Part shown: in pieces, positions 56,037 to 64,000 of the stretch | Layout: each line of letters begins with the position of its first letter | How positions within the stretch are numbered: the stretch's first letter is position 1 | NCBI RefSeq assembly: GCF_003584565.2 | Contig: NZ_CP031010.1 | Coordinates: 868,001-932,000, forward strand | DNA from: Alteromonas sp. RKMC-009 | GTDB lineage: Bacteria; Pseudomonadota; Gammaproteobacteria; Enterobacterales; Alteromonadaceae | Direction: 5' to 3' | Length of the DNA: 64,000 nucleotides | The notes under the pieces: generated by a model | What the model saw: only the letters and a program-made list of their open reading frames with translations | Database searches by the model: none | What the model was told of the DNA's origin: nothing | Position numbers and translations under genes: made by a program

Positions 56037-57110
56037 TTACAGCACCACTTTCGCACTTTCAAAAGAGGCCATGTCGTTATAGAAGGACGCAGCAGCTTTT
56101 AACAGCGGTAACGACAACGCCGCGCCGGTGCCTTCGCCCAGCCTCAGGCCTAAATCCAGCAAGGGCGTGGCATTCAGTTGCTCCAGCACAAACTTGTGCC
56201 CCCGTTCCGCTGAGCAGTGACAAAACACCATATAATCCCGCACTTCGGGGGCAATTTTTGTCGCCAGCAGCGCCGCAGCAGAGACAATAAATCCGTCGAC
56301 CAGAATGAGCTTGCCCGCCTGTGCGGTTGCCAGCATTGCGCCTGCTATCTGCCCGATTTCAAAGCCGCCGGTGTGAACCAGTGCCTGTTCAGGACTGACG
56401 GGTAAATTCCCGCAGGCAGTTTCAGTTCTGGCCATTGCCTGTTCCAGCAAGTTTTGTTTCACTGTTAACTGAGAGTCGTTAATGCCGGTGCCTTTGCCGG
56501 TCAGATTTCTAACCGGTTCGCCGGTGAGTGCGCTGATCAGAGCGGCTGCCACACTGGTGTTGCCAATGCCCATTTCGCCAAAGCCCACCACATTGCAGCC
56601 TTTACCGGTAATGCATTTAGCCACGTCAGCACCATGCAGGATGGCCAGTTCGGCCTCCATGTCAGACATGGCGGGTTGACGGGAGATGTCATGACTACCG
56701 GAAGCAACCCGTTTAACGATGTAATCTTCATGGGATACCGGGAGGGCTTTAATCATCCCGCAATCTATGACTTTCAGAGCCAGCCCGTTGGTGGCACAAA
56801 AGGCATTGATGGCTGCGCCGCCATTGAGGAAATTCAGCACCATCTGCTGAGTCACAGTCTGCGGGGCAATACTGATATTATGGGCAGCAATACCGTGGTC
56901 GGCAGCGAACACCAGCATGGCCGGTTGAGTAATGTAGACAGGTTGGATCGTTCCCTGCCATTGCATCAGCGCCAGTTGCAACGCCAGTGACTCCAGTTGG
57001 CCCAGTGCTCCCGGTGGCTTGGTTTTGCCATCTATATGCCCGCGGATCAGCGGTTCCGGTTCGCGGTTTAATGGCGGGACTGACCAGAATGTACTTTCAA
57101 ATATCGACAT
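56037..57110 (-). CDS. cobT: Nicotinate-nucleotide:DMB phosphoribosyltransferase CobT
   Basis: This 357-residue enzyme makes alpha-ribazole phosphate from nicotinate mononucleotide and dimethylbenzimidazole. Signatures are VFAADHGIAAH, GEMGIGNTSVAAAL and LRLGEGTGAALSLPLLKAA with the catalytic Glu. It follows btuC by 16 bases. Confidence 0.96.
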   Translation of the reverse strand: MSIFESTFWSVPPLNREPEPLIRGHIDGKTKPPGALGQLESLALQLALMQWQGTIQPVYITQPAMLVFAADHGIAAHNISIAPQTVTQQMVLNFLNGGAAINAFCATNGLALKVIDCGMIKALPVSHEDYIVKRVASGSHDISRQPAMSDMEAELAILHGADVAKCITGKGCNVVGFGEMGIGNTSVAAALISALTGEPVRNLTGKGTGINDSQLTVKQNLLEQAMARTETACGNLPVSPEQALVHTGGFEIGQIAGAMLATAQAGKLILVDGFIVSAAALLATKIAPEVRDYMVFCHCSAERGHKFVLEQLNATPLLDLGLRLGEGTGAALSLPLLKAAASFYNDMASFESAKVVL

Positions 57111-57126
57111 AAATTATGACTTGTCC

Positions 57127-58137
57127 TCAGGTCTGACGCTGTCGCATGACCAGCAGAAAGAAAACACTGCCGATGGCCGACGTGATAATACCGATGGGAA
57201 TTTCCCTTCCGGTAAAGGCAGTGCGGGCGAATACATCTACCCACACCATGAAAAATCCGCCGAGCAGCGCGCAACCAATAAACAGGATGCGGCTGGTGAC
57301 GCCCAGCCAGTGCCTGACAATATGCGGGATCATCAGTCCCACAAAACCAATGCCACCGCAGTAGGAAACAATGGCCGCTGTCAGAGCGGCGCAAAGGAGT
57401 AAACATAAAACGCGCATCCTGGTGACGTTTACGCCCAGCGTACGGGCACTTTCATCGCCCAGCAGTAACGCATCAATCTGCGGTCCGTAGAGGTACAACA
57501 CGCCGGTACTTACTGCCACAATCAACAGCATGGCCCAGGCATACCAGCCTTCCACCCGCGCCAGCGATCCCATGAGCCAGAATACCACCTGGTTAGCAGC
57601 GAAAGGGTCCCCGACAAACAGTAAAAACTGGCTGAGTGCACTGAGCATGAAAGACACGGCAACACCAGCCAGTAACATGTGTTCTATGCGTCTGCCGAAA
57701 GTAGTGTGTGACAACACCTGCACCAGCAGCACTGCCAATACCGCTCCTGCTAACGCAGATGCGGGCAGGGCGAAGCTGTACATTTGTGCCGGAAAACCGG
57801 CTTCGCTGCCGGCAGGGCTGTTAAACAGCAGGGCGGCAACGGCTGCACCGAGTCCTGCGCCTGCAACAACGCCGAAAAGATAAGGGTCGGCCAGGCCGTT
57901 CCGTGTGACATTCTGCAGTGTTGCGCCGGCTACAGACAAACCTGCACCCACAAGAAAGCCGGTGAGTACGCGGGGAGCACGAATTTCCATAAAAATCGCC
58001 TGATCAACCGGATCGGCACATTGTGAGAATACGCACTGAAAAATCGTATCTGCGGATAATGATGCTGCACCAAAAAACAGTGACAGAACAGGGGCTGAAA
58101 GTGCCAGTAATACCAGCAGGATCCATTTAAACTTCAT
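57127..58137 (-). CDS. btuC: Vitamin B12 ABC permease BtuC
   Basis: This 336-residue FecCD-family permease has about ten membrane segments, with IRAPRVLTGFLVGAGLSVAGATLQ near the N-terminus and the cytoplasmic GDESARTLGVNV coupling loop. With BtuD and BtuF it imports B12 into the cytoplasm. The assignment to cobalamin rests on the riboswitch and operon context, since FecCD permeases for iron chelates look similar. Confidence 0.92.
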   Translation of the reverse strand: MKFKWILLVLLALSAPVLSLFFGAASLSADTIFQCVFSQCADPVDQAIFMEIRAPRVLTGFLVGAGLSVAGATLQNVTRNGLADPYLFGVVAGAGLGAAVAALLFNSPAGSEAGFPAQMYSFALPASALAGAVLAVLLVQVLSHTTFGRRIEHMLLAGVAVSFMLSALSQFLLFVGDPFAANQVVFWLMGSLARVEGWYAWAMLLIVAVSTGVLYLYGPQIDALLLGDESARTLGVNVTRMRVLCLLLCAALTAAIVSYCGGIGFVGLMIPHIVRHWLGVTSRILFIGCALLGGFFMVWVDVFARTAFTGREIPIGIITSAIGSVFFLLVMRQRQT

Positions 58138-58960
58138 GGGATTGTCCTGAATGCTGTTGCCATTGATGCTCAGTATTTTGTGGCATGAACTCTACGCGGG
58201 CAGAGCCGGGTGAATGACCTTTATGGACGGTACAGGGGATCCTGAATGTGTCACTCAGCCTTTCTGCTTCCAGGACCTGTTCCGGTGTGCCGGTGGCAAT
58301 GGCTTTACCGTTGTTGAGCAAAACAACGTGATCGCAGTAGGCGGCAGCCAGATTTAAATCATGCAAACTGACAATCACGGTTTTCCCGTGTTGCTGACAA
58401 AGACTGTGCAGCAAATGCAGAACCTGGTGCTGGTAATACACGTCAAGGTGATTAACCGGTTCATCCAGCACTAATAGTGATGCGCCCTGTACCAGAGCTC
58501 TGGCGATAAGACATCGTTGTTGTTCACCCCCGGACAACTCACTGAAAAACTGGTCCCGTTTATCGCTCAGGCCTACATCGTTCAGTGCGCAGTCTATCAC
58601 CTGCATGTCGGCTTTGGTGTAACGTGATAGCAGGTTTTTATGGGGAAGCAAGCCCATAGTAACCACCTGACGGCTGGTGAGGGCAAATACCGTATCGTTT
58701 ACCTGATTGACCACGGCGATTTGTCTGGCGAGTGCCTGAGGAGAAAGGGTATTAAGGTGCTGGCCCTGCCATATTACCTTGCCTTCACTTTGCCGCTGGA
58801 CGGTGAGGATTTTCAGTAAACTGGTTTTGCCCGCCCCGTTGGGGCCCAGAACACCGTGAAACTGACCACCGCAAAAGGATAAGGTCATATCATCAAGAAT
58901 GACTTTGTCACCGGCTTGTAACCGGATGGCTTCAGTTTGTAAAGCCGTGGTTGTGGTCAT
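58127..58960 (-). CDS. btuD: Vitamin B12 ABC ATPase BtuD
   Basis: This ~277-residue ATPase has GPNGAGKTS (Walker A), LSGGEQQR (signature) and LLVLDEPVNHLD (Walker B), typical of FepC/BtuD-type proteins. The ATG giving MTTTTALQTE is preferred although its ribosome site is poor; a GTG start at 58999 is an alternative that adds 13 codons. It is the first gene of the eleven-gene B12 operon, behind a cobalamin riboswitch. Confidence 0.92.
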   Translation of the reverse strand: MTTTTALQTEAIRLQAGDKVILDDMTLSFCGGQFHGVLGPNGAGKTSLLKILTVQRQSEGKVIWQGQHLNTLSPQALARQIAVVNQVNDTVFALTSRQVVTMGLLPHKNLLSRYTKADMQVIDCALNDVGLSDKRDQFFSELSGGEQQRCLIARALVQGASLLVLDEPVNHLDVYYQHQVLHLLHSLCQQHGKTVIVSLHDLNLAAAYCDHVVLLNNGKAIATGTPEQVLEAERLSDTFRIPCTVHKGHSPGSARVEFMPQNTEHQWQQHSGQSHEV

Positions 58961-59129
58961 GGTGTTCTGCCGCGTCAATCCGGGCGCAGGAGAAAACACC
59001 GGTCAGAACCGGTACAGGCAAGGTCTCCTGCCAGAAGATGTGGCAGAGACAGTGTCACTGTCTTCGTGTTTTCCCGCACGAGTTAAGTATTTAAATGGTT
59101 ATATTTGCACCATGATGTCTGTCAAAAGG
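58961..59129 (-). promoter_or_regulatory. Expression platform between riboswitch and btuD
   Basis: This segment holds a hairpin GGCAGG-AGA-CCTTGCC (59017-59033, one bulged base) and, further down, ACCGGT-TCTG-ACCGGT followed by GTTTT (~58996-59014 on the minus strand), a modest terminator. The first hairpin resembles a B12 box, but no second aptamer core precedes it. Confidence 0.5.
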
Positions 59130-59267
59130 CGCAAGGCCGGAGTTTGGTATCTGACTTTGCTGACAGGCAGCATTACAGTTGCGGGTACAGTTCCGGATTT
59201 TCACCGGATTCCCAATCAGGCTGCTCATTATCTGATGAGTACAGCACCTCCGGAATGTGTGCCGGAG
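59130..59267 (-). ncRNA. Cobalamin riboswitch of the btuD operon
   Basis: On the minus strand: CCGGAGGTGC, GGGAATCCGGTGAAAATCC, CTGTACCCGCAACTGT and the B12 box AGTCAGATACC appear in canonical order and spacing. P1 pairs CCGGAG (59253-59248) with CTCCGG (59142-59137). A second CTCCGG at 59267-59262 can pair with the same 5' strand, giving an alternative hairpin just upstream. Confidence 0.95.
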
Positions 59268-59569
59268 TCTAGCAAGTTTTCTGCTGGCTGACGAGTTCGC
59301 TGATACATATATCAACGATTTACCTGCCTGTTCATGCCACAATACTTTAGGAGAGAAAACGTATGACAGAAGAAACGCCTGTATATGACCTGTTTCAATA
59401 AAATCGCATTTGCAGGATGCAGATTACTTATTCTGCTGATATATTTTCATTAACACGCTTTAATGATGGCCTGGTCGTTCCACTGCGAAGGATTGCCGGA
59501 TTTCCACATACCTCTCGGCTACTCTATGCTTTCAGGCAAGTGGCTTACAGACACTAAAAAGGTAGGTAT
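59268..59569. other. Intergenic region, btuD operon / HDOD gene
   Basis: This region presumably holds the promoter of the B12 operon; TGATA-N4-TATCA at 59301-59314 is a small dyad. It also holds a short plus-strand reading frame (59363-59401, listed separately). Nothing else stands out. Confidence 0.4.
59363..59401 (+). CDS. Possible 12-residue peptide with strong ribosome site
   Basis: An ATG follows AGGAGAG at good spacing and encodes MTEETPVYDLFQ before a TAA. The peptide has no recognised relative. It may be a leader peptide or a chance frame; only the ribosome site supports it. Confidence 0.3.
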   Translation: MTEETPVYDLFQ

Positions 59570-60406
59570 ATGTCAACACAAAACGCGCTTCTCACGATTC
59601 TTGTTGAAAAGATTAATAACGATACACTGGTACTGCCCACTTTACCGGCCATTGCGCTGAAAGTCCGTAAGGCAGCAGATGATCCGAACGTGAATCTGAA
59701 TGCCATGGGAGACGTTATCGGCAAAGATCCTTCTTTAAGTATGCGGATGATCAAAATTGCCAACAGTGCATACCTGGGCCGTACTGTTAAAGTCACATCC
59801 ATCGGTCAGGCGGTAACCCGTATCGGCCTGCGCCAGATTAAAAACATTTCCACTGCGCTGGCAATGGAACAGTTGTTCGTGTCCAAGAATGATGTCGTTG
59901 CCAAACACCTGAAAAAAGAATGGGCTTCAACGGTTAATGTAGTGGCCTATTCTATGGCTACGCTGCAGCTTTACATCAACCGCACGAAGAACCGTGAGCT
60001 GAGCCTGGACACCATGACCCTCGCTGCTCTGGTGCACAACATTGGCGTACTGCCTATTCTCACAGAAGCGGAACGCCACGAAGAGGTGTTTGCGAATCCG
60101 ACCTTCCTGAATGTTGCCATTGATAAGTTGTCCGGCCGGATTGGCGGCAGCATCATGCGAGCCTGGGATTTCAGTGATGATTTCACCGTGGTAGCCGAGC
60201 AATGGCGGGATCTGTCAGTCATACCGGAGAAGCTCTCTTACTTGGATTTTGTCCGTGTTGGTGCAGCGCTGGCGGGTAAAATGGAAGGTCAGAAGGATGC
60301 CGTTCTGAATCTGGCAATTCAGCGTGGCGTAATTGAAGACATTAAAGAACTGACCACTGACGAATATAAAGAAATGTGTGTTAACGCCAAGCAAGTCTTC
60401 GCCTGA
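59570..60406 (+). CDS. HDOD domain protein
   Basis: This 278-residue single-domain HDOD protein (LPTLPAIALKVRKAADDPN; MGDVIGKDPSLSMRMIKIANSA; LVHNIGVLP) is a non-catalytic relative of HD phosphohydrolases that often works with cyclic-di-GMP or chemotaxis-type signalling. The ATG has an AGGTAGG ribosome site. It has no obvious partner gene. A hairpin GACCGGCA / TGCCGGTC (60423-60445) follows without a T run. Confidence 0.9.
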   Translation: MSTQNALLTILVEKINNDTLVLPTLPAIALKVRKAADDPNVNLNAMGDVIGKDPSLSMRMIKIANSAYLGRTVKVTSIGQAVTRIGLRQIKNISTALAMEQLFVSKNDVVAKHLKKEWASTVNVVAYSMATLQLYINRTKNRELSLDTMTLAALVHNIGVLPILTEAERHEEVFANPTFLNVAIDKLSGRIGGSIMRAWDFSDDFTVVAEQWRDLSVIPEKLSYLDFVRVGAALAGKMEGQKDAVLNLAIQRGVIEDIKELTTDEYKEMCVNAKQVFA

Positions 60407-60578
60407 GCTTAACTGTAATATCTGACCGGCAGCGCTGTTGCCGGTCTGAATCTTCCGCTCATCCCCTGATAGCATCCACGTACTTTCTCACTTTTTCTGT
60501 TCATATTCCTGTTCATTCGCTCACGGATATTCTTTTTATCCCGGACAGAGTCGTTTTCAGGTGAACGATGAATTCGTT

Positions 60579-60596
60579 TGTGCGCTATAGCGCACA
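60579..60596. promoter_or_regulatory. Perfect 18-bp palindrome, benE operator 1
   Basis: TGTGCGCTATAGCGCACA is perfectly symmetric and lies 65 bases upstream of the benE start. It is one of a pair with the site at 60620-60637, centres 41 bp apart. Confidence 0.75.
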
Positions 60597-60619
60597 GTGG
60601 TAAACTTTGTAGTCTGTGT

Positions 60620-60637
60620 TGTGCGTTATAGCGCACA
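60620..60637. promoter_or_regulatory. 18-bp palindrome, benE operator 2
   Basis: TGTGCGTTATAGCGCACA differs from operator 1 at one base and lies 24 bases upstream of the benE start, at the probable promoter or transcript start. Confidence 0.75.
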
Positions 60638-60660
60638 TTTTTAATTTGACGGAGAATATT

Positions 60661-61845
60661 GTGTCCACATCATCACTTCCAGGGCTGAGCCATATAACTG
60701 CCGGACTCACCGCCGTTATCGTGGGATACAGCAGTGCAGTGGTGCTGGTAATAAAGGCTGCTCAGGCTTCCGGAGCAGATGCGGGCATGATTGTCAGTTG
60801 GTTGCTGATGCTCGGGCTGGGTATGGGCATCACCTGTATCGGCTTTTCCTGGTTTTATAAAGTGCCGGTGGTTACGGCATGGTCCACGCCGGGCGCTGCT
60901 TTTCTCATTGGTGCTGCAGGCGGATTTTCGCTGGCAGAAGTCATCGGGGCTTTTGTCATCGCGGCATTGCTGGCACTTATCGCCGCCCGTAGCCGTTTTA
61001 TTACTAAGCAAATAGAGCGCATCCCGCCTGCGGTATCTTCGGCCATGCTGGCGGGTATTTTACTGCCCGTATGTCTGGGCATATTTTCTGACGCGCCGGA
61101 GCATCCGCTTCTGGTGGTTATATTTATCAGTGTGTATTTGCTGGGTACGGTGTGGTTTCCCCGCTATAGCATGCTGATATTGCTCGCCGTGGCACTGGTT
61201 GCTGGTATGTGGGTGGCCGGTGAGCCTGCAATGGCGTTTGAGTGGGCCTGGCCGGTACCTGTATGGGTCGCCCCGGCATTTACCCTTTCAGCGACAGTCA
61301 GTCTGGCTGTGCCGTTATTTCTTATCACGCTGTTATCGCAGAATTTGCCCGGCATCGCTATCTTAAAAAGTTATGACTACCATCCGGATGTGAGACAGGT
61401 TCTGTCAGGGGTGTATGTGGTCAATCTGATCACTGCACCTTTTGGGGGTTTTGCACTGAATCTGGCAGCCATTACTGCGGCGATTTGTATGGGGGAGAAC
61501 GCGGGAACAGACCGGCAGCAACGCTATAAGGCCGGAATCATGGCCGGAGCAGGTTATTTACTCTTTGGTGTACTGGCTTCGCTGGTGGTGTATTTGTTCA
61601 GCCAGATGCCGCTGGTGGTTGTGCATCTGCTTGCCGGACTGGCTTTATTCAGCACACTACAGGCATCATTGATCAAGGCGCTGGATGATCAGGCTCACCG
61701 TAAAGCGGCTTTGTTGACTTTTCTTTGTTGTGCATCCGGCATCACTGTGGCTCAGCTTGGGGCACCGGTATGGGGATTACTGGCTGGTTTATGCGTGCTG
61801 GGGCTGGATAAACTGCAGGCCCGCATTAAATCAAAGCGGGCCTGA
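60661..61845 (+). CDS. benE: Benzoate/H+ symporter BenE family transporter
   Basis: This 394-residue inner-membrane protein of the BenE family has about twelve hydrophobic segments. PGLSHITAGLTAVIVGYSSAVVLV at the N-terminus, WSTPGAAFL and APFGGFALNLAAITAAICMG are family features. E. coli YdcO is a similar length. The GTG start at 60661 follows GGAG; an open stretch upstream overlaps the palindromes and is rejected. No benzoate catabolic genes are nearby, so the true substrate is uncertain. Confidence 0.87.
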   Translation: MSTSSLPGLSHITAGLTAVIVGYSSAVVLVIKAAQASGADAGMIVSWLLMLGLGMGITCIGFSWFYKVPVVTAWSTPGAAFLIGAAGGFSLAEVIGAFVIAALLALIAARSRFITKQIERIPPAVSSAMLAGILLPVCLGIFSDAPEHPLLVVIFISVYLLGTVWFPRYSMLILLAVALVAGMWVAGEPAMAFEWAWPVPVWVAPAFTLSATVSLAVPLFLITLLSQNLPGIAILKSYDYHPDVRQVLSGVYVVNLITAPFGGFALNLAAITAAICMGENAGTDRQQRYKAGIMAGAGYLLFGVLASLVVYLFSQMPLVVVHLLAGLALFSTLQASLIKALDDQAHRKAALLTFLCCASGITVAQLGAPVWGLLAGLCVLGLDKLQARIKSKRA

Positions 61846-61862
61846 GCTGGGTAAGCTTAACG

Positions 61863-62768
61863 TTATTCGTCGTTGAGCTTCAACGTGGTGCGCATGAAAT
61901 CGAGGAACTGACACAGTTCGGCTGACATCAGTGCAAACTCTGCATCCATACGGGCTTCAACCTGATCTTTAGGAATATCTTCAGATTCTTCTTTTAAACG
62001 GTCAGTAAATTTCACCCGTTTAAATGAGCCGTCTTCCGCGATGGTTGCTGTGAGTACTTCCTGCCAGGCAAAGCCGACTTTCTGAACCAGCTTGCCGTTG
62101 TCCAGGTGCATTGTGATTTCTTCGCTGTCCAGAGGCTGGTTTTTACAACGGATCACACTCTCCAGATCGTCTGTCGACTTCAGCTCTGCTTCTTCAAGCA
62201 GTTCAATACCTTCAGGCGCGCCATCTGTCAGCCAGTGGGTCAGCTCTGATTGCAGGCTGCGGCGGGCCAGTGGTACCACAGGCAGTGACGAAATGGCTTT
62301 ACGGACCAGAGCCAGCCAGGCTTCAGCTTTACCGTCTGCAGACGCGTCTATTACGACCATTTTTTCAGGAATAGAAATGAAGCCGTGGGTGTACGTGTTA
62401 CGCACGAACGCCTGTGGCAGCAGTTGGAAAATGATTTCCTGCTTCAGATCCTGCTGTTGTTTTTTGCCCACCGGTGAACCGGTTTCTGCTTCGATGTGTG
62501 CGACCTTGTCAGCCAGTTCAGCATTGACCACTGAAGAGGGCAGAATTTTTTCCTGTTTCTTTACCGTGATCCAGTAGCGTTCCTGCACTTTGTGGAACAT
62601 CACGCCTTCTTTTCCGGCCTGAGAGAAAGGCGAAGCAAAGCCCATAGTGGCGGTGTCCTGTTTACCACAGGGACGGAAAGCGTTATCCATCAGCATACGG
62701 CTGAGATCATCATCGTCCAGAGAAAGTGGTTGAGTAAGCTGATAGGCTTTGAGGTTTTTAAACCACAT
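61863..62768 (-). CDS. rdgC: Recombination-associated protein RdgC
   Basis: This 301-residue DNA-binding ring protein is near E. coli RdgC length and begins MWFKNLKAYQL. FRPCGKQDTATMGFASPF and the conserved KVQERYWITVKKQEKILPSSVV stretch are family hallmarks. RdgC binds DNA non-specifically and inhibits RecA. The ATG at 62768 is chosen over an upstream frame because the family starts there and AGGACG precedes it. Confidence 0.95.
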   Translation of the reverse strand: MWFKNLKAYQLTQPLSLDDDDLSRMLMDNAFRPCGKQDTATMGFASPFSQAGKEGVMFHKVQERYWITVKKQEKILPSSVVNAELADKVAHIEAETGSPVGKKQQQDLKQEIIFQLLPQAFVRNTYTHGFISIPEKMVVIDASADGKAEAWLALVRKAISSLPVVPLARRSLQSELTHWLTDGAPEGIELLEEAELKSTDDLESVIRCKNQPLDSEEITMHLDNGKLVQKVGFAWQEVLTATIAEDGSFKRVKFTDRLKEESEDIPKDQVEARMDAEFALMSAELCQFLDFMRTTLKLNDE

Positions 62769-62823
62769 AGAAAATACGTCCTGATCCAGATTGTTTTTAT
62801 TAAGGGCGGCAAGCGTACCAATG

Positions 62824-62846
62824 CCAGCGTTTTGCTGCAACGCTGG
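62824..62846. repeat. Inverted repeat between the histidine kinase and rdgC
   Basis: CCAGCGTT / AACGCTGG forms a perfect 8-bp stem with a 7-nt loop. Neither strand has a convincing T run, so a terminator or RNA-stability element are both possible. Confidence 0.45.
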
Positions 62847-62866
62847 GCTGTGGTTTTTAGTAAAGA

Positions 62867-64000
62867 TCAGGCGTGTTTATCAGGAAAGCGGATAACGTAG
62901 CGGAGGCCTTTTTCCGGTTCGCTGAAAGCTTCAATCGAACCGTCCAGCGTTTGGGTAACCAGGTTAAACACGATATGTGTGCCCAGACCACTGCCACCCT
63001 GGTTTCGCCGGGTTGTGTAGAAGGCGTCGAACAAATGAGTTAAAGCCTCTTTACTCATTCCTTTACCATCATCCTGATATTCCATCACGATATGACCGCC
63101 ATCACGGGACACGGCCAGCGAGATATGTCCTTCTTCTATATGCTCAAAGCCGTGCATCAATGAGTTGATCATCATATTGGTGACAATCTGGGCAATGACG
63201 CCGGGCGCGCAGAGGATCTCAAGATCTGCAGGACACTGAATATTGACCTGATGTCTGGTGTTCTTAAAGGTAGGCTTCAACGACTGCAAAATTTCATGCA
63301 GGTAGCTGTTCAGATTGAAAAGACGCTCTGCTTCACTGGTCTGATCTACTGCGACCTGTTTAAAACTGGCAATCAGATCAGATGCCCGGTTCAGGTTGCT
63401 CAGTAGCAGGGTGGACGCCTGTTCGGCTTCATCTATGAAAGCATTCATGGACTTGTTCGATAACGTTTTGTCATCGAAGGCGGCCCGTAATGATACCAGG
63501 CGCTCATTCAGGTAACTGGCAGCGGTAACACTCACGCCGATGGGGGTATTAACGTCATGGGCGATACCGGCTACCAGACCGCCAAGTGATGCCATGCGCT
63601 CAGATTCCACCAGTTGATCTTTGATCAGATTGAGCATTTCCATATTTCTTGCCAGTTCAGTATTCCGCTTCCGCAATTCATCTTCAATGTACTGACGGTT
63701 TTCGTTTTCCTGGCGCAGTTCCCGCTGATTAGCGATGAGCTCATCTTTTTGTTGTTCAAGATCGAGCATAATTTGCGATAAGGATGCGGTTTTTTTTGCA
63801 ACTTCCTGCTCCAGGATGAGGTTCTGATCATCCAGTTTTTTATTCGCCTGGCGCAGAGCTTCCCGGGTACCTTTCAGCTTTTCCTGGGAGTCGACGAAGT
63901 CGTCGATAACCTGATTAAAAGACTGTTGCAGCATGCGTAATTCGTTGTCTTCGCCGTCTGTCACCTGAATTTTAGAATCTTCCGGATGTTCAGGATCGAA
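62867..64000 (-). CDS. Sensor histidine kinase, N-terminus beyond window
   Basis: The frame is open to the window edge, so only the last ~377 residues are present. A ~120-residue coiled coil (EKLKGTREALRQANKKLDDQN ...) leads to the phospho-acceptor region GGLVAGIAHDVNTPIGVS with His. The ATPase domain follows: NMMINSLMHGF (N box), DDGKGMSK (G1), LFDAFYTTRRNQGGSGLGTHI (F/G2). The first residues of the coil resemble a HAMP end, so a membrane sensor probably lies upstream. No response regulator is seen here. Confidence 0.9.
   Translation of the reverse strand, partial: FDPEHPEDSKIQVTDGEDNELRMLQQSFNQVIDDFVDSQEKLKGTREALRQANKKLDDQNLILEQEVAKKTASLSQIMLDLEQQKDELIANQRELRQENENRQYIEDELRKRNTELARNMEMLNLIKDQLVESERMASLGGLVAGIAHDVNTPIGVSVTAASYLNERLVSLRAAFDDKTLSNKSMNAFIDEAEQASTLLLSNLNRASDLIASFKQVAVDQTSEAERLFNLNSYLHEILQSLKPTFKNTRHQVNIQCPADLEILCAPGVIAQIVTNMMINSLMHGFEHIEEGHISLAVSRDGGHIVMEYQDDGKGMSKEALTHLFDAFYTTRRNQGGSGLGTHIVFNLVTQTLDGSIEAFSEPEKGLRYVIRFPDKHA

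Noticed and set aside
1..64000. tRNA, rRNA, CRISPR, prophage or IS elements
   Set aside because: No cloverleaf-like gene, repeat-spacer array, transposase, integrase or phage structural gene was recognised on either strand.

Overview
The window reads as a contiguous chromosomal stretch of a marine gammaproteobacterium, most likely Alteromonadaceae (Alteromonas/Salinimonas-like). This is inferred from a 613-residue RpoD next to dnaG, yqeY and rpsU with tsaD divergent, from the TonB/B12 salvage equipment, and from the marine-type D-glutamate gene set. No rRNA, tRNA, CRISPR array, insertion sequence or prophage was seen. Genes are densely packed, many start/stop codons overlap, and the first and last genes are cut by the window edges.

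Layout. 1-4.2 kb: the end of a secreted nuclease (lamin-tail, endonuclease fold, dockerin-like EF-hand pair) and an acyl-CoA dehydrogenase preceded by a PsrA-like dyad. 4.5-12.5 kb: an OafA-type acyltransferase; an SDR/amidohydrolase pair; a KtrAB potassium system; an enolase-superfamily sugar-acid dehydratase and a class II aldolase, possibly a split sugar-acid pathway. 12.6-17.6 kb: a lipoprotein with a degenerate Nudix box and an RND efflux adaptor/pump pair. 17.6-22 kb: thiopurine methyltransferase, a sodium:solute symporter, an FMN reductase and an MFS transporter. 21.9-26.6 kb: a four-gene peptide/nickel-type ABC importer whose ATPase carries two nucleotide-binding domains in one chain. 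27-28 kb: an aldo/keto reductase and a small monooxygenase. 28.1-31.1 kb: dgcR-dgcN-dgcA, matching the D-glutamate catabolic set described in marine bacteria. 31.3-42.8 kb: housekeeping genes (rpoD, dnaG, yqeY, rpsU, tsaD, plsY, folB, folK, uppP, a HIT hydrolase) with an ectonucleotide phosphodiesterase-like enzyme and an MFS carrier between them.

42.8-46.8 kb: a DPP III-like lipoprotein peptidase and an unusual soluble protein with two Cache-like modules and no visible output domain. 46.8-59.3 kb is the most coherent system: a cobalamin uptake and nucleotide-loop assembly regulon. btuB has its own promoter and cobalamin riboswitch. An eleven-gene string (btuD-btuC-cobT-cobS-cobU-cobC-cbiP-btuR-btuF-cbiB-cobD) sits behind a second riboswitch. 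No corrin-ring synthesis genes are present here, so the set imports and completes corrinoids. 59.5-64 kb: an HDOD protein, a BenE transporter behind a striking pair of identical-type palindromes, RdgC, and the C-terminal part of a sensor histidine kinase.

The observations most worth following are the tandem-Cache cytoplasmic protein, the paired benE operators, the architecture of the two riboswitches, the dgc cluster, the nested inverted repeat at 11.5 kb, and the pseudo-Nudix lipoprotein.
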